A stretch of 32,727 nucleotides of DNA, from positions 1 through 32,727 of the forward strand of contig JAFMIR010000041.1 in NCBI GenBank assembly GCA_017853885.1. Direction: 5' to 3'. The stretch is from Prosthecobacter sp. (GTDB lineage: Bacteria; Verrucomicrobiota; Verrucomicrobiia; Verrucomicrobiales; Verrucomicrobiaceae). Positions 1 through 8,406 of this stretch are shown piece by piece (position 1 is the first letter of the stretch; each line of letters opens with the position of its first letter). The translations under genes were made by a program, and so were the position numbers. The notes beneath the pieces were generated by a model that saw nothing but the letters and a program-made list of their open reading frames with translations, was not told the origin of the DNA and ran no database searches.

Positions 1-2
1 CA

Positions 3-146
3 TCACTCATTCTTGCCGCCAACGTCTTATCCAACAAGCCCGCCACCCTCGTGCTTGACCCCACTTGCACTCGCAGCACCCTCGAGCACAGCCTCGCTGC
101 CAAGACCGTGAAGAAGCCCATTGATTTCAATCACGGGCGGCGGTGA
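3..146 (+). CDS. C-terminal fragment of an unknown protein (5' end outside window)
   Basis: An open frame runs from the left edge to a TGA at 144-146 and gives 47 residues ending in DFNHGRR. Its third codon positions are strongly G/C-rich, as in the other genes here, and the other two frames look worse, so I read it as the end of a real gene. I recognise no family and too little is visible to suggest a function. It lies about 70 bases upstream of the radical SAM gene on the same strand, but the LexA-like box and an in-frame stop between them argue for a separate transcript for the repair pair. Confidence 0.45.
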   Translation, partial: SLILAANVLSNKPATLVLDPTCTRSTLEHSLAAKTVKKPIDFNHGRR

Positions 147-204
147 GATTCCAGCGGCTAAAAAACCCGCAGTTCAGGCATGACGAACCACGCTTTCCAC
201 GTAC

Positions 205-218
205 TGTTCGTACGAACT
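205..218 (+). promoter_or_regulatory. LexA-like (SOS box) palindrome before the repair operon
   Basis: The sequence TGTTC-GTAC-GAACT is a near-perfect inverted repeat whose core, TTCGTACGAA (207-216), is a perfect palindrome. As I recall it, the LexA motif reported for Verrucomicrobia is TGTTC-N4-GAACA, so this site differs at one base. It ends one base before the GTG start of a putative DNA-repair gene. A repressor bound here would cover the promoter or the start of the transcript. LexA itself is not in the window, so the assignment is an inference from motif and gene context. Confidence 0.45.
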
Positions 219-219
219 C

Positions 220-1527
220 GTGGATCTAACGCGCAAACTCGAAATCCTGGCCGATGCGGCGAAGTATGACGCGTCCTGCGCCAGCTCTGGTGCGGCGCGG
301 AAGGACTCGCGCGATGGCAAAGGCATCGGCTCCACCGGTGGCATGGGCATCTGCCACAGCTACACACCGGACGGTCGTTGCGTGTCGCTGCTGAAGGTGC
401 TGCTCACCAACGCCTGCCTCTACGACTGCCATTACTGCATCAACCGCCGCTCCAGCAATGTTCAGCGGGCGCGTTTCACACCGGAGGAGGTCGTGCAGCT
501 CACGCTCGATTTCTACAAGCGCAACTACATCGAGGGCCTCTTCCTCAGCAGCGGCATCGTGCGCAGCGCGGACCACACCATGGAGCAGGTCATCGAAGTC
601 GCGCGGCAGCTCCGCGAGGTGCATCACTTCCGCGGTTACATCCATCTCAAGACCATCCCCGAGGCCTCGCAGGCGCTCATCGACAAGGCCGGACGCTATG
701 CCGACCGCATCAGCATCAACATTGAGCTGCCCTCGCAGCAAAGCCTCGACCGCCTCGCGCCTGAAAAGAATCTCACGAACACGAAGCAGGCCATGCACGG
801 CATTCGTCAGCGCATCGACGAGAGCCTTGAGGCCAAAAAAGCCGCGCGGCAGATTCTGAATCGCCCACGAGTCAAAGCGCCCGCGTTTGCCACCGGCCAG
901 AGCACGCAGATGATCGTGGGCGCGGACGACAGCAGCGATGCGCTCGTGCTGCATCGCGCTGATGAACTGTATCGCGAGGTGCGGTTGCGCCGAGTTTACT
1001 ACAGCGGCTTCAGCCCCATCCCAGAGCCCAGCGTGCTGCTGCCGATCAAGCCGCCGCCGCTCGTGCGCGAGCATCGCTTGTATCAGGCCGACTGGTTGCT
1101 GCGCTTCTACGGCTTCGACGTCGGTGAGTTGCTGCCGAAAGAGGAACCGAACCTTGATCTCGACCTCGATCCGAAGCTCGCCTGGGCCTTGCGCAACCGT
1201 GCTGTCTTCCCGGTGGATATCAATCGTGCCTCGCAGGAGTTGCTGTGGCGCATTCCCGGTCTCGGCACCGTGAATGTCGCGCGCATCCTCGCCGCGCGAC
1301 GTTGGTCACGCCTGACCTTGGCCGATCTCCAGCGCATGCGGGTAAACCTCAAGAAGGTCATGCCCTTCATTGTCGCTGCCGATCACCGCCCGCGCATCGC
1401 CCTGCTCGAAAGCACCCACCTGCGCCAGCACTTCCTCCCCGGCCCCCGGCAGCTCGAACTCAATTTCAACGCGCCACCTCCAACGACGCCTGCGGATGCT
1501 GCGATGGCGCTCAGCGGACAGCTATGA
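220..1527 (+). CDS. Putative DNA modification/repair radical SAM protein (TIGR03916-type)
   Basis: This 435-residue radical SAM enzyme carries the [4Fe-4S]/SAM motif C66-x3-C70-x2-C73 (CLYDCHYC). Its N-terminus (KLEILADAAKYDASC) is characteristic of the family usually found beside DUF4130 or UdgX-type uracil-DNA glycosylase genes. Further cysteines (C20, C45, C54) precede the core. A helix-hairpin-helix-like segment (about 332-385, with IPGLGTVNVARIL) suggests DNA binding. The start is GTG at 220: an in-frame stop lies at 181-183 and no other start precedes the conserved N-terminus. There is no Shine-Dalgarno sequence, so the mRNA may be leaderless or nearly so. The stop overlaps the next start (ATGA), indicating translational coupling with the DUF4130 gene. 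The reaction is unknown; a role in processing damaged or modified DNA is inferred from family context. Confidence 0.9.
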   Translation: MDLTRKLEILADAAKYDASCASSGAARKDSRDGKGIGSTGGMGICHSYTPDGRCVSLLKVLLTNACLYDCHYCINRRSSNVQRARFTPEEVVQLTLDFYKRNYIEGLFLSSGIVRSADHTMEQVIEVARQLREVHHFRGYIHLKTIPEASQALIDKAGRYADRISINIELPSQQSLDRLAPEKNLTNTKQAMHGIRQRIDESLEAKKAARQILNRPRVKAPAFATGQSTQMIVGADDSSDALVLHRADELYREVRLRRVYYSGFSPIPEPSVLLPIKPPPLVREHRLYQADWLLRFYGFDVGELLPKEEPNLDLDLDPKLAWALRNRAVFPVDINRASQELLWRIPGLGTVNVARILAARRWSRLTLADLQRMRVNLKKVMPFIVAADHRPRIALLESTHLRQHFLPGPRQLELNFNAPPPTTPADAAMALSGQL

Positions 1528-2381
1528 CCATCACTGCTCAGATTCAGCCCACCTTCGAGGCCTGGCGTTCCAAGGCTCGTGAGCTGCTGCGGCATGGCGT
1601 GGCACCGGAAAACGTCGATTGGGTGGATGCCTCGCAAACCGCTAGCCTGCTCGCCGAAGAGCCGTCGTGCTATCAAACCACGCCAAACGCCTCCGTGAAG
1701 GTCCCCGCCGATTTTTTGCGTCTCGCGGCCAACGTCTGCGCCCACACCGATGAACGCCGTTTTGACATCCTGTATCGGCTTTTGCATCGTCTGACGATCG
1801 GCGGCGAAAAACATCTTCTCAGCATGCCTTCTGACCGAGACATGCATCAGTGCAACGCTTGGGCGAGGGCCGTCAGCCGTGACATTCACAAGATGCATGC
1901 CTTCGTGCGCTTCCGACTCGTCGGCTTGAACGAGTCAAACGGCCGCGAGCAGTTCGTCGCATGGTTTGAGCCCGAGTATCGCATCACCCGGCTCGCTGCG
2001 CCGTTTTTCGAAAAACGCTTCGCCAGCATGGATTGGTCGATTTTGACCCCCGATGCATGCGTGAGTTGGGACGGCGAAAAGCTGACCTTCATGCCCGGCA
2101 TGAGTCGCCACGATGCGCCCTCTGCGGATGCTCATGACGATCTTTGGCGTACCTACTACCGTAGCATCTTCAATCCCGCGCGTCTCAAAGTGCAGGCCAT
2201 GCAGTCCGAGATGCCGATGAAGTATTGGAAGAATCTTCCCGAGGCCACAATCATCCATGACCTCATCGGCAGCAGCGAGAAGCGCGTCTGCACCATGATC
2301 GCCACGCCCGAACGCCCCGTGAAGCCAATGCCTGACAATGCCTATTTGCGCACCCTGCATCAGCGACGAACCAAAAGCTGA
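1524..2381 (+). CDS. DUF4130 / TIGR03915 putative DNA metabolism protein
   Basis: This 285-residue protein matches the TIGR03915/DUF4130 pattern. A central stretch (about residues 85-145) contains FDILYRLLHRL, then RAVSRDIHKMHAFVRFRL, and is followed by the aromatic-rich YWKNLPEATII segment. In many bacteria this domain is encoded beside the radical SAM partner and is often fused or linked to a UdgX-like uracil-DNA glycosylase. No glycosylase domain is present here and the protein ends after the DUF4130 part. The frame stays open upstream, but the ATG at 1524 overlapping the preceding stop is the sensible start. The function is unknown; it probably acts with the radical SAM enzyme on DNA. Confidence 0.88.
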   Translation: MTITAQIQPTFEAWRSKARELLRHGVAPENVDWVDASQTASLLAEEPSCYQTTPNASVKVPADFLRLAANVCAHTDERRFDILYRLLHRLTIGGEKHLLSMPSDRDMHQCNAWARAVSRDIHKMHAFVRFRLVGLNESNGREQFVAWFEPEYRITRLAAPFFEKRFASMDWSILTPDACVSWDGEKLTFMPGMSRHDAPSADAHDDLWRTYYRSIFNPARLKVQAMQSEMPMKYWKNLPEATIIHDLIGSSEKRVCTMIATPERPVKPMPDNAYLRTLHQRRTKS

Positions 2382-2530
2382 AGCGCACCGCCTGTGGCAG
2401 AGTTGGAAGGAGGTTTGCATGGCACCGAGGGAAGTGCGAGGTGCCGCTCAGCTCCTTGCTGCGAAAAAGGCATCGTTCGCTAGTGTGGTGGATGCTGAGC
2501 TTGGTTGGTTCAGTCCGCAGGCCCACGTTT

Positions 2531-2983
2531 CTAATCAACGCGTTGGAGCGCTTCCGTAGCAGCTGCCACGAGTGGATGCGAGCCATCCCCACCCAGCTTT
2601 TCATCCAAGGCCTCCAAACGCTGAATCAAGTCTGCCAGATGCTTTCTGGGATACACGCCACCCGCAGCCTCGCAAAAGTGGGTGCGACAACCAAAGGGCC
2701 GGTGTGAATAAACGCTGCATCGTCCGGATCGATCGAGCATCGGACAAGCACCGTCCGGGTGAGGTTTCACCTGAGTTCGTCCGCTCGCTCGAATGCCTTT
2801 GGCTAGAAACATGGCCTCTCCAAGAGTCAGAAGCGGTGTCTTTCCCGTCAGGCGAAAGTGGCAGCAACCGCTCCTCAACTGGCAGTCGCGGCTTAAGGCC
2901 CGGTTTTCGATCTCTGCATAGATGGATCGGATTTCTGATTCGAATGCGCTGTGTTCCAGCTTGGATCTGTTTCGGCGAGGCAT
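2531..2983 (-). CDS. YkgJ-family cysteine-cluster protein (CxxCxxCC-type, UPF0153)
   Basis: The protein has the cysteine pattern of the YkgJ/UPF0153 metal-chelating family: an early C-x4-GCC cluster (CQLRSGCC), a middle CPML...GRCSVYSHRPFGCRTHFC segment, and the typical RPFGCR block. These proteins are thought to bind Zn or Fe, and the biological role is not established. I chose the ATG at 2983 (150 residues), which leaves a compact N-terminal helix before the first cysteines. An ATG at 3016 or 3076 in the same frame is possible. It converges with the DUF4130 gene and diverges from the kinase-like gene. The first motif is somewhat degenerate compared with a strict CxxCxxCC. Confidence 0.8.
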   Translation of the reverse strand: MPRRNRSKLEHSAFESEIRSIYAEIENRALSRDCQLRSGCCHFRLTGKTPLLTLGEAMFLAKGIRASGRTQVKPHPDGACPMLDRSGRCSVYSHRPFGCRTHFCEAAGGVYPRKHLADLIQRLEALDEKLGGDGSHPLVAAATEALQRVD

Positions 2984-3146
2984 GACAGAAAAGATGCTGA
3001 GTTTGACGCAAGTCATGTCAGGGGCACAACGTGAATAATCGTCTTTTGAAAAGCTTGGATCGCGCCTACAGATCAAGCTCGGTTTGGGTTAAAATGCCCA
3101 TCCGAAAACTCCTCCGAATCTCGTTCTTCCTCCCCGTTGCACCCGC

Positions 3147-5723
3147 ATGAGCCTGCCTGAAATCGCCGGACTTGAATTGCAGGAACTCGTCGGACAAGGG
3201 AGCTGCGGCACGGTCTATCGTGCGGTCAATGCCAAAGGTAAGCCTTGCGCGGTCAAGGTCTTCAGCTCGATGGCGATTCATCGCCAGAGGCTGGCATCGG
3301 CTCTTGGGACCCTTCAGCAGCTGCCAGCTCACCGTGGGGTTTTGGCCGTGGAACGTTTCAGCCTCGATAAAAGTCCCTATTTCACTGTGATGCCCTTGGT
3401 GGGGGTTATGATCAAAGAAAGCAATGGCAAGCGCCGCTGGCAGACCCCCACGCTCGAATCTCTTCTCTCAGGAGAGCCTCCTGAAACAGCTTGGCGTCAT
3501 ATCCATGAACTGGCCAAGGCACTCGCTTGGCTGCACCAATTCGGACTGCCCCATGGCAATCTGCGCCCGTGCAATGTGTTGCTCGAAGAAGATCCTGAGT
3601 GCTCCATCCGGCTCACCGATGTGGCTCAGGGGTGGGTGGGCGGCATTCATCACTTCGAGCTTGCCGACCATTACGTTCATCTCTGCCCGGATCAGATTGA
3701 AAACCCGGATGGAGTCTTCGCCGGCAGGGGCACCTCGTGGGATGTCTATGCTTTCGGCGTCTGTGCCTACCGTTTGTTAACAGGCCATGTGCCGCGTGCG
3801 GCGACAGTCTGGCAGGAGCAACAGGCTCTTGTGCAGCAGCGCATGGCCGCAGGATTAGCCTCTTCGGTGCCAACTGCCGTCATGCTCGCGGCGGTTCGGG
3901 CTCAGCCCAAAATAGCCTGGCCTCATCCCGCCGCATCCAAGTGGGAGGAACGGCGAAGGAACATTATTGAGCGCGCACTCGATCTCAATGCCGCCGCTCG
4001 CTGGACAGATGCACGTGAGGTCGTGCGAGCCTTTGAGATTTTGGAAAGCGACTGCCTGCTAGAAGAATTCCGTGAGCAGACAATGAGGGAGCGGGTGAAG
4101 CAGGTAAAGCGGATCCGCGTGCTACAGGCAGCGGCTGTTGTTTTACTCACGGGGCTTCTGTTGGTGACAATCTATGGATACATCACATTTCGCAGGGCGC
4201 AGAAAGCGGATCTGATTCTGCAAAACATCCACCAGCTGCACCAATCGGAGATCGACGCCCGAGAAAGCCGCCTGGCAGCGCTCACTCGTGAGCGTGATAC
4301 CGCTCGCAACGCCAAGATCACAGCCGACGCCAACCTGCAAAATTCGCAAAACGTGGTCGATCGGTTTCTTTCGCAACTATTGGAAACTTCCGCCAGCCAT
4401 CCCGATGAGATGAATGTTGCGCACGAGCGCCTCCAAGAAGCGCTTAGTTTCTTCATTCAGGGACTGACTACTTTGGAAGCCGATCCAGCTCTGGGTCTCG
4501 AGCGGCTGCGTGTGTATGGCAACATCGGGCAAATCTGCCTGCGCCTGCATGATGATGCCAAAGCCGCCACTTACCTCACCAAAGCTCGCGAGCAGGCCAG
4601 TGAGCTGATGCCTAAAAGCAAGGACAGCGCCGAAGCTCCGCTGTTGCAGCAGCGTTTTGGCCGCAGCAGCCTGCTTCTGTCCGAGTTGCGTGCGCGGGAA
4701 GGACGTCATGGTGAGTCACTCGCCCTGCTGCGTGATGCCATGGAGAACCTTGAAAGCGGACTTCTGGCCGATCCTGAGAATCGCTTCGTGCGCAGCGAAT
4801 GCGCTCGCGCCTTGCTCGATTTTGGACGGCGCAGCTTGCAAAATGGCGATGTGGTCGAAGCAGAAGCTGCCTTGGCCCGCATCCCCGTCGTGCTCGATCC
4901 AAAACACATCGGATCAGATCTGAATCAACAAGAGGCCTTCATCCTTGCACGTGCCAAGTTTGCCCAAGGCATCACTCAGCGGGACGCTGGCAAGGCCGAG
5001 CAGGCGCTCAGCATGTTGATCGACGGTGTCAAAGATATGGGTGCCCTCGTTCGCGGACGCAGTCCTCGGAACCAAGATCAGGCGCTGCAGCTAGCCGAAG
5101 CTTATACCGAACTTGCCGAGTTGATTGCCAGAAACTTCAGCGCAGCCGATGCAAAGGAAGCGCACCATCAAGCCGTGCCCATTTTGTTGGAGCTCAACCG
5201 ACTGCTGCCTGAGTGGGCTGAAGCGAAATACCTTCTCGCCCGCAACTACGGTGCCCTTGCGGCACTGTCCCGCGACGCCGGACAACCCGGCGAGGCTAGC
5301 AAAAAGAAACAGGATGCCATCTTGTTGGTGAACGAGATCCTTGCCGACGACAAAACGAATACCCGGTATCAATTTCTTCTCGCCAAACTGCGCGGGGAAT
5401 ATGCTGAGATTGTGGCTGATTTGGGCAAGGCTTCCGCTGCGCTGCCGATTGCCAAACAAGCCGTTGAATTGTTGCAAAGCTTGATCGGCGAACAGACGGA
5501 CACCCAGCTCACACCAGAGCGCAAGATGTGGCAAAGCCAGCTCGCTCAGCTGCACGGCATTCTTGGCCACACCAGCGAGGCCGCAGGCCAGAAGTCCACG
5601 GCGCGTGAGGCATTCCAAAGCGCTGTCGCCATCTGGGAAAAACTCGCCGCCGCGTCGTTCAACGACGAAGGGGTGCAAACCTCGCTCAAGTGGAGCAAAG
5701 ACCGCCTAGCCCGCCTCAAATGA
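3147..5723 (+). CDS. Membrane-anchored Ser/Thr kinase-like (probable pseudokinase) repeat protein
   Basis: 858 residues. An N-terminal protein-kinase fold (about 8-300) has a glycine loop (VGQGSCGTVY), the ATP lysine K37 (CAVKVF), a catalytic loop reading HGNLRPCN (136-143) and TDV in place of DFG (D158). The HRD aspartate is therefore asparagine (N138), while K37, N143 and D158 remain, which suggests weak or no phosphotransfer. One transmembrane helix (about 326-349) follows, then a charged coiled coil (about 350-400) and a long alpha-helical, TPR-like region (about 400-858). This puts the kinase domain in the cytoplasm and the repeats outside the membrane. Such architectures are common in Planctomycetes and Verrucomicrobia. 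The ATG at 3147 lies just before the conserved fold and has no Shine-Dalgarno. The stop overlaps the sufE start. Confidence 0.9.
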   Translation: MSLPEIAGLELQELVGQGSCGTVYRAVNAKGKPCAVKVFSSMAIHRQRLASALGTLQQLPAHRGVLAVERFSLDKSPYFTVMPLVGVMIKESNGKRRWQTPTLESLLSGEPPETAWRHIHELAKALAWLHQFGLPHGNLRPCNVLLEEDPECSIRLTDVAQGWVGGIHHFELADHYVHLCPDQIENPDGVFAGRGTSWDVYAFGVCAYRLLTGHVPRAATVWQEQQALVQQRMAAGLASSVPTAVMLAAVRAQPKIAWPHPAASKWEERRRNIIERALDLNAAARWTDAREVVRAFEILESDCLLEEFREQTMRERVKQVKRIRVLQAAAVVLLTGLLLVTIYGYITFRRAQKADLILQNIHQLHQSEIDARESRLAALTRERDTARNAKITADANLQNSQNVVDRFLSQLLETSASHPDEMNVAHERLQEALSFFIQGLTTLEADPALGLERLRVYGNIGQICLRLHDDAKAATYLTKAREQASELMPKSKDSAEAPLLQQRFGRSSLLLSELRAREGRHGESLALLRDAMENLESGLLADPENRFVRSECARALLDFGRRSLQNGDVVEAEAALARIPVVLDPKHIGSDLNQQEAFILARAKFAQGITQRDAGKAEQALSMLIDGVKDMGALVRGRSPRNQDQALQLAEAYTELAELIARNFSAADAKEAHHQAVPILLELNRLLPEWAEAKYLLARNYGALAALSRDAGQPGEASKKKQDAILLVNEILADDKTNTRYQFLLAKLRGEYAEIVADLGKASAALPIAKQAVELLQSLIGEQTDTQLTPERKMWQSQLAQLHGILGHTSEAAGQKSTAREAFQSAVAIWEKLAAASFNDEGVQTSLKWSKDRLARLK

Positions 5724-6127
5724 GTCTTGTCGAAAAACAGCACCAGCTCATCGAGGACTTGAATCTGATCCCGGACATCCAGGAGAGGCTTTCAGCCCTC
5801 ACTGCTTACGCTGCACGCATGCGTCTCGACCCTGCGCAGCGGGTGGATGCCAACCTAGTGCCCGGCTGTGTTTCCCGCGTGTGGCTTCACGGTGAGCTTT
5901 GTGAAGGCCTCACCCGCTTCGATTGTGAAGCTGATTCACCGATGGTCAAAGCGCTCGCTGCCGTCTTGTGTGACCTGTACAGTGGCGTGACCCCTGCTGA
6001 GGTTATCGCCGTCGAACCGGAGATTTGGCAGCAGTGTCATTTCACGAAAATGCTGTCTCCCACGCGTTTGAACGGGCTGTCCCAAGTCCGCCGCTTGCTA
6101 CGGGAAAAGACCGCAACATGGCTTTGA
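5720..6127 (+). CDS. sufE: SufE-family cysteine desulfurase activator
   Basis: This 135-residue protein matches SufE. It has the LVPGCVSRVWL block with the sulfur-accepting cysteine at C50, the FDCEADSPMVKALAAVL helix, and the late FHFTKMLSPTRLNGL-type segment. SufE takes persulfide sulfur from a SufS-type cysteine desulfurase and passes it to the SufBCD scaffold for Fe-S cluster assembly. No sufS or sufBCD is in this window. The start codon is taken from the ATGA overlap with the upstream kinase-like gene, so the two are probably cotranscribed and translationally coupled. An IscA/HesB-type gene lies 2 kb downstream beyond mutL. It converges on mutL with a 10-base gap. Confidence 0.9.
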   Translation: MSLVEKQHQLIEDLNLIPDIQERLSALTAYAARMRLDPAQRVDANLVPGCVSRVWLHGELCEGLTRFDCEADSPMVKALAAVLCDLYSGVTPAEVIAVEPEIWQQCHFTKMLSPTRLNGLSQVRRLLREKTATWL

Positions 6128-6137
6128 GGAACGGGAA

Positions 6138-7952
6138 TCACTGCGGCGCGCGCCGACCAAACTTCCGCTCCAGCTCCGCGGTGCCGATTTGCACAAGGGT
6201 GGGGCGGCCGTGCGGACAGCAATAGGGCATCTCGCAGGCAAAGAGATCCTTCAGCAGGCTTTGCAGCTCTGGGATGCTGAGAACGTCGTTGCTCTTCACG
6301 GAGGCACGGCAGGCGGTGGTTGCGATGGCATCTTCGCTGAGACGCAGTGAGGAACTCTTGGTGCTCAGGCTGCTGAGCTCCTCGATCACGCCATCGAGCC
6401 ATGCGACGGGATCGTCGTTCTTTAGAAAAGCCGGAAGGGCCTCGACTTTGAAGGTGTTGGAGCCAAATGATTCGATCTCGATGCCGAGACGGCTCAGTGT
6501 GGCCAGATTCTGCCGCAGCAGGTCCGAGTCACGCGGTGTGGTTTGCAGCGTGACGGGCATCAGCAGTCTCTGGCAGGGCACGCCGCCACTTTCGAGGGCA
6601 CGACGAAACTTTTCGAAGTTTACACGCTCATGCGCTGCGTGCTGGTCCATCAAAACCAAACCTTCAGGGCTCTCCATGAGCACATACAGTTTTTGCAGCA
6701 CACCGATGATGCGGAAATCCGGCATCTCAGTCTTCGGCCCAGTTAGTGGCTCTGGAGCGGTTTGGGGCTTTGGAGTTATCGCTACCGCCTTCGGAGGCTC
6801 GATTGCGACGACGGGCTTGGGTGGCTCAAATTCAAGCTTTGGCGGTGGCGACTGTTTTTCGATGCCGAGGTGTAAAATGTCCTGTTTGGGCGGTTCGATA
6901 TCGATGGTTGGAGCAGCTGTGGGGGCCAGTCGCATCGGCGCGTGACCACTGGGCAGCTTGTTGGCTGTTTCCAGCGTGCGGCTCACAGTCCTTGCGATGG
7001 CATCGCGGACACCATTTCCATCGTGAAAGCGGACCTCCTTCTTCGCCGGATGCACGTTCACGTCGAACGCGTGGGCATCCATCTGGATGAAAAGGTAAGT
7101 CACCGGGTGCTGACCCTTCATCAGGGCCGTGTGATAACCCTCCCGCAATCCATAGGAGATGCTGGCGCTTTCGATAGGTCGGCCGTTCAGGTAGGTGATT
7201 TGCATCTGGCGGCTCGAGCGGCTCATGCCCGGACCTCCAATGTATCCGGATAGGCTCACACCGTGATGCACCTGTTCTTCGACCTTCAGTAGGCGGTTGG
7301 CGAGCTCATCGCCCATGAGGCCGCGGATGCGCTCAAGCAGGTCACGCGTTGCGGGAAGATGAAAAACCAAATCTGCATTGTGAGTCAGCGTGAAGGCCAC
7401 ATGGGGATTTGCGATGGCGTGCAGCAGCACCTGCTGCTCGATATGGGAGAACTCGGTGGGTTCCGTGCGCAGAAACTTCCGACGAGCCGGCACATTGAAA
7501 AAGAGCGAGCGCACCTCAACAGTCGTGCCGCCGGAGCCGCCATGATCACGCACCTCGACGAGTTTGCCGCCATTCACCTCCACCTCGGTGCCTACCAGCG
7601 CATCCTTTTCACGCGTCGCCAAACGGAAGCGGCTTACGCTGGCGATACTGGGCATGGCCTCACCACGGAAGCCGAAGGTGTGGATGGCGGCGAGGTCATC
7701 CTTCGTGCGTATTTTGCTTGTGGCGTGACGCTCGAGGCAGAGCATCGCATCCTCACGATCCATCCCGCTACCGTCATCGACGATTTTGATCATCGCCATA
7801 CCGCCGCGCTGGGCATGGATTTCGATATGGCTTGCACCTGCGTCGAGGCTGTTTTCCACCAATTCCCGCACCACGGCGGCGGGCCTTTCCACGACTTCAC
7901 CCGCTGCCACTTGGCTGGCGAGCGCGTCGGGAAGAATGCGGATGCGGGACAT
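6138..7952 (-). CDS. mutL: DNA mismatch repair protein MutL
   Basis: 604 residues. The N-terminal GHKL ATPase has the family motifs (VVERPAAVVRELVENSLDAG near the start, IVDDGSGM and ATSKI after it). A proline-rich linker (about 340-410) joins it to the C-terminal dimerisation/endonuclease domain. The metal-binding endonuclease motif DQHA-x2-E-x4-E is intact at about 436-447 (DQHAAHERVNFE) and the CPHGRP motif is at about 579-584. This MutL should therefore nick DNA itself, as in bacteria that lack MutH. It transcribes away from the IscA-type gene across an 89-base divergent region. There is no clear Shine-Dalgarno before the ATG. Confidence 0.97.
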   Translation of the reverse strand: MSRIRILPDALASQVAAGEVVERPAAVVRELVENSLDAGASHIEIHAQRGGMAMIKIVDDGSGMDREDAMLCLERHATSKIRTKDDLAAIHTFGFRGEAMPSIASVSRFRLATREKDALVGTEVEVNGGKLVEVRDHGGSGGTTVEVRSLFFNVPARRKFLRTEPTEFSHIEQQVLLHAIANPHVAFTLTHNADLVFHLPATRDLLERIRGLMGDELANRLLKVEEQVHHGVSLSGYIGGPGMSRSSRQMQITYLNGRPIESASISYGLREGYHTALMKGQHPVTYLFIQMDAHAFDVNVHPAKKEVRFHDGNGVRDAIARTVSRTLETANKLPSGHAPMRLAPTAAPTIDIEPPKQDILHLGIEKQSPPPKLEFEPPKPVVAIEPPKAVAITPKPQTAPEPLTGPKTEMPDFRIIGVLQKLYVLMESPEGLVLMDQHAAHERVNFEKFRRALESGGVPCQRLLMPVTLQTTPRDSDLLRQNLATLSRLGIEIESFGSNTFKVEALPAFLKNDDPVAWLDGVIEELSSLSTKSSSLRLSEDAIATTACRASVKSNDVLSIPELQSLLKDLFACEMPYCCPHGRPTLVQIGTAELERKFGRRAPQ

Positions 7953-8041
7953 GAGCGGGAAAAGAGGCTGTGGGCTCGAACAGACACCTTGTACGCATGG
8001 TGGCGCTTTGCAATCCCGCCTCGTGCGTGCATGGTCCAGCC

Positions 8042-8371
8042 ATGATTTCCATCACCGAAGCTGCCGCCAGCCATTTGAAAGACCTGATCGCCGCCAAAAA
8101 CGCCCCGGCCGAACATGGCCTGCGCATTAGCGTGGAGAAGGGAGGCTGCGCCGGTCTTCAATACGTCATGCAGATCCAAGCCGCCGTGGAAGGTGATGCT
8201 GTCGAGACGAACTATGGCGTCTCCATTTTTGTCGATCCAAGCAGTCTCGACTACCTGCGGGACTGCCAGCTCGACTACGAAGATGCCCTCAACGACGCAG
8301 GATTCCGCATCCGCAACCCCAACGCGGCGCGGAGCTGCGGCTGTGGCACATCATTCGAGCCAGCACAGTGA
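8042..8371 (+). CDS. IscA/HesB/ErpA-family iron-sulfur cluster assembly protein
   Basis: This 109-residue A-type Fe-S carrier has the three conserved cysteines in GGCAGLQY (C36) and SCGCGTSF (C99, C101). These proteins receive clusters from the SUF/ISC scaffold and deliver them to apo-enzymes. The frame is open upstream, but the ATG at 8042 starts the typical MISITEAAASHL beginning. It is divergent from mutL and convergent with the FAA hydrolase gene (35-base gap). I give no gene symbol because IscA, SufA and ErpA cannot be separated by sequence alone. With sufE nearby, a SUF-type system is likely in this organism. Confidence 0.92.
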   Translation: MISITEAAASHLKDLIAAKNAPAEHGLRISVEKGGCAGLQYVMQIQAAVEGDAVETNYGVSIFVDPSSLDYLRDCQLDYEDALNDAGFRIRNPNAARSCGCGTSFEPAQ

Positions 8372-8406
8372 TGCAGGCGAGAGTGCCCACGTCCCATGTA
8401 TAACAC

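Noticed and set aside
226..1074. Long minus-strand frame opposite the radical SAM gene
   Set aside because: It has no family resemblance and mirrors the codon bias of the real gene; a shadow of GC-rich coding sequence.
2421..2445. GGCACC/GGTGCC inverted repeat after the DUF4130 gene
   Set aside because: A 6-bp stem with a 13-base loop and no T-run is easily chance in GC-rich DNA.
2382..2530. Possible small plus-strand genes between the DUF4130 and YkgJ genes
   Set aside because: Frames here continue into the antisense of the YkgJ gene and show no coding bias of their own.
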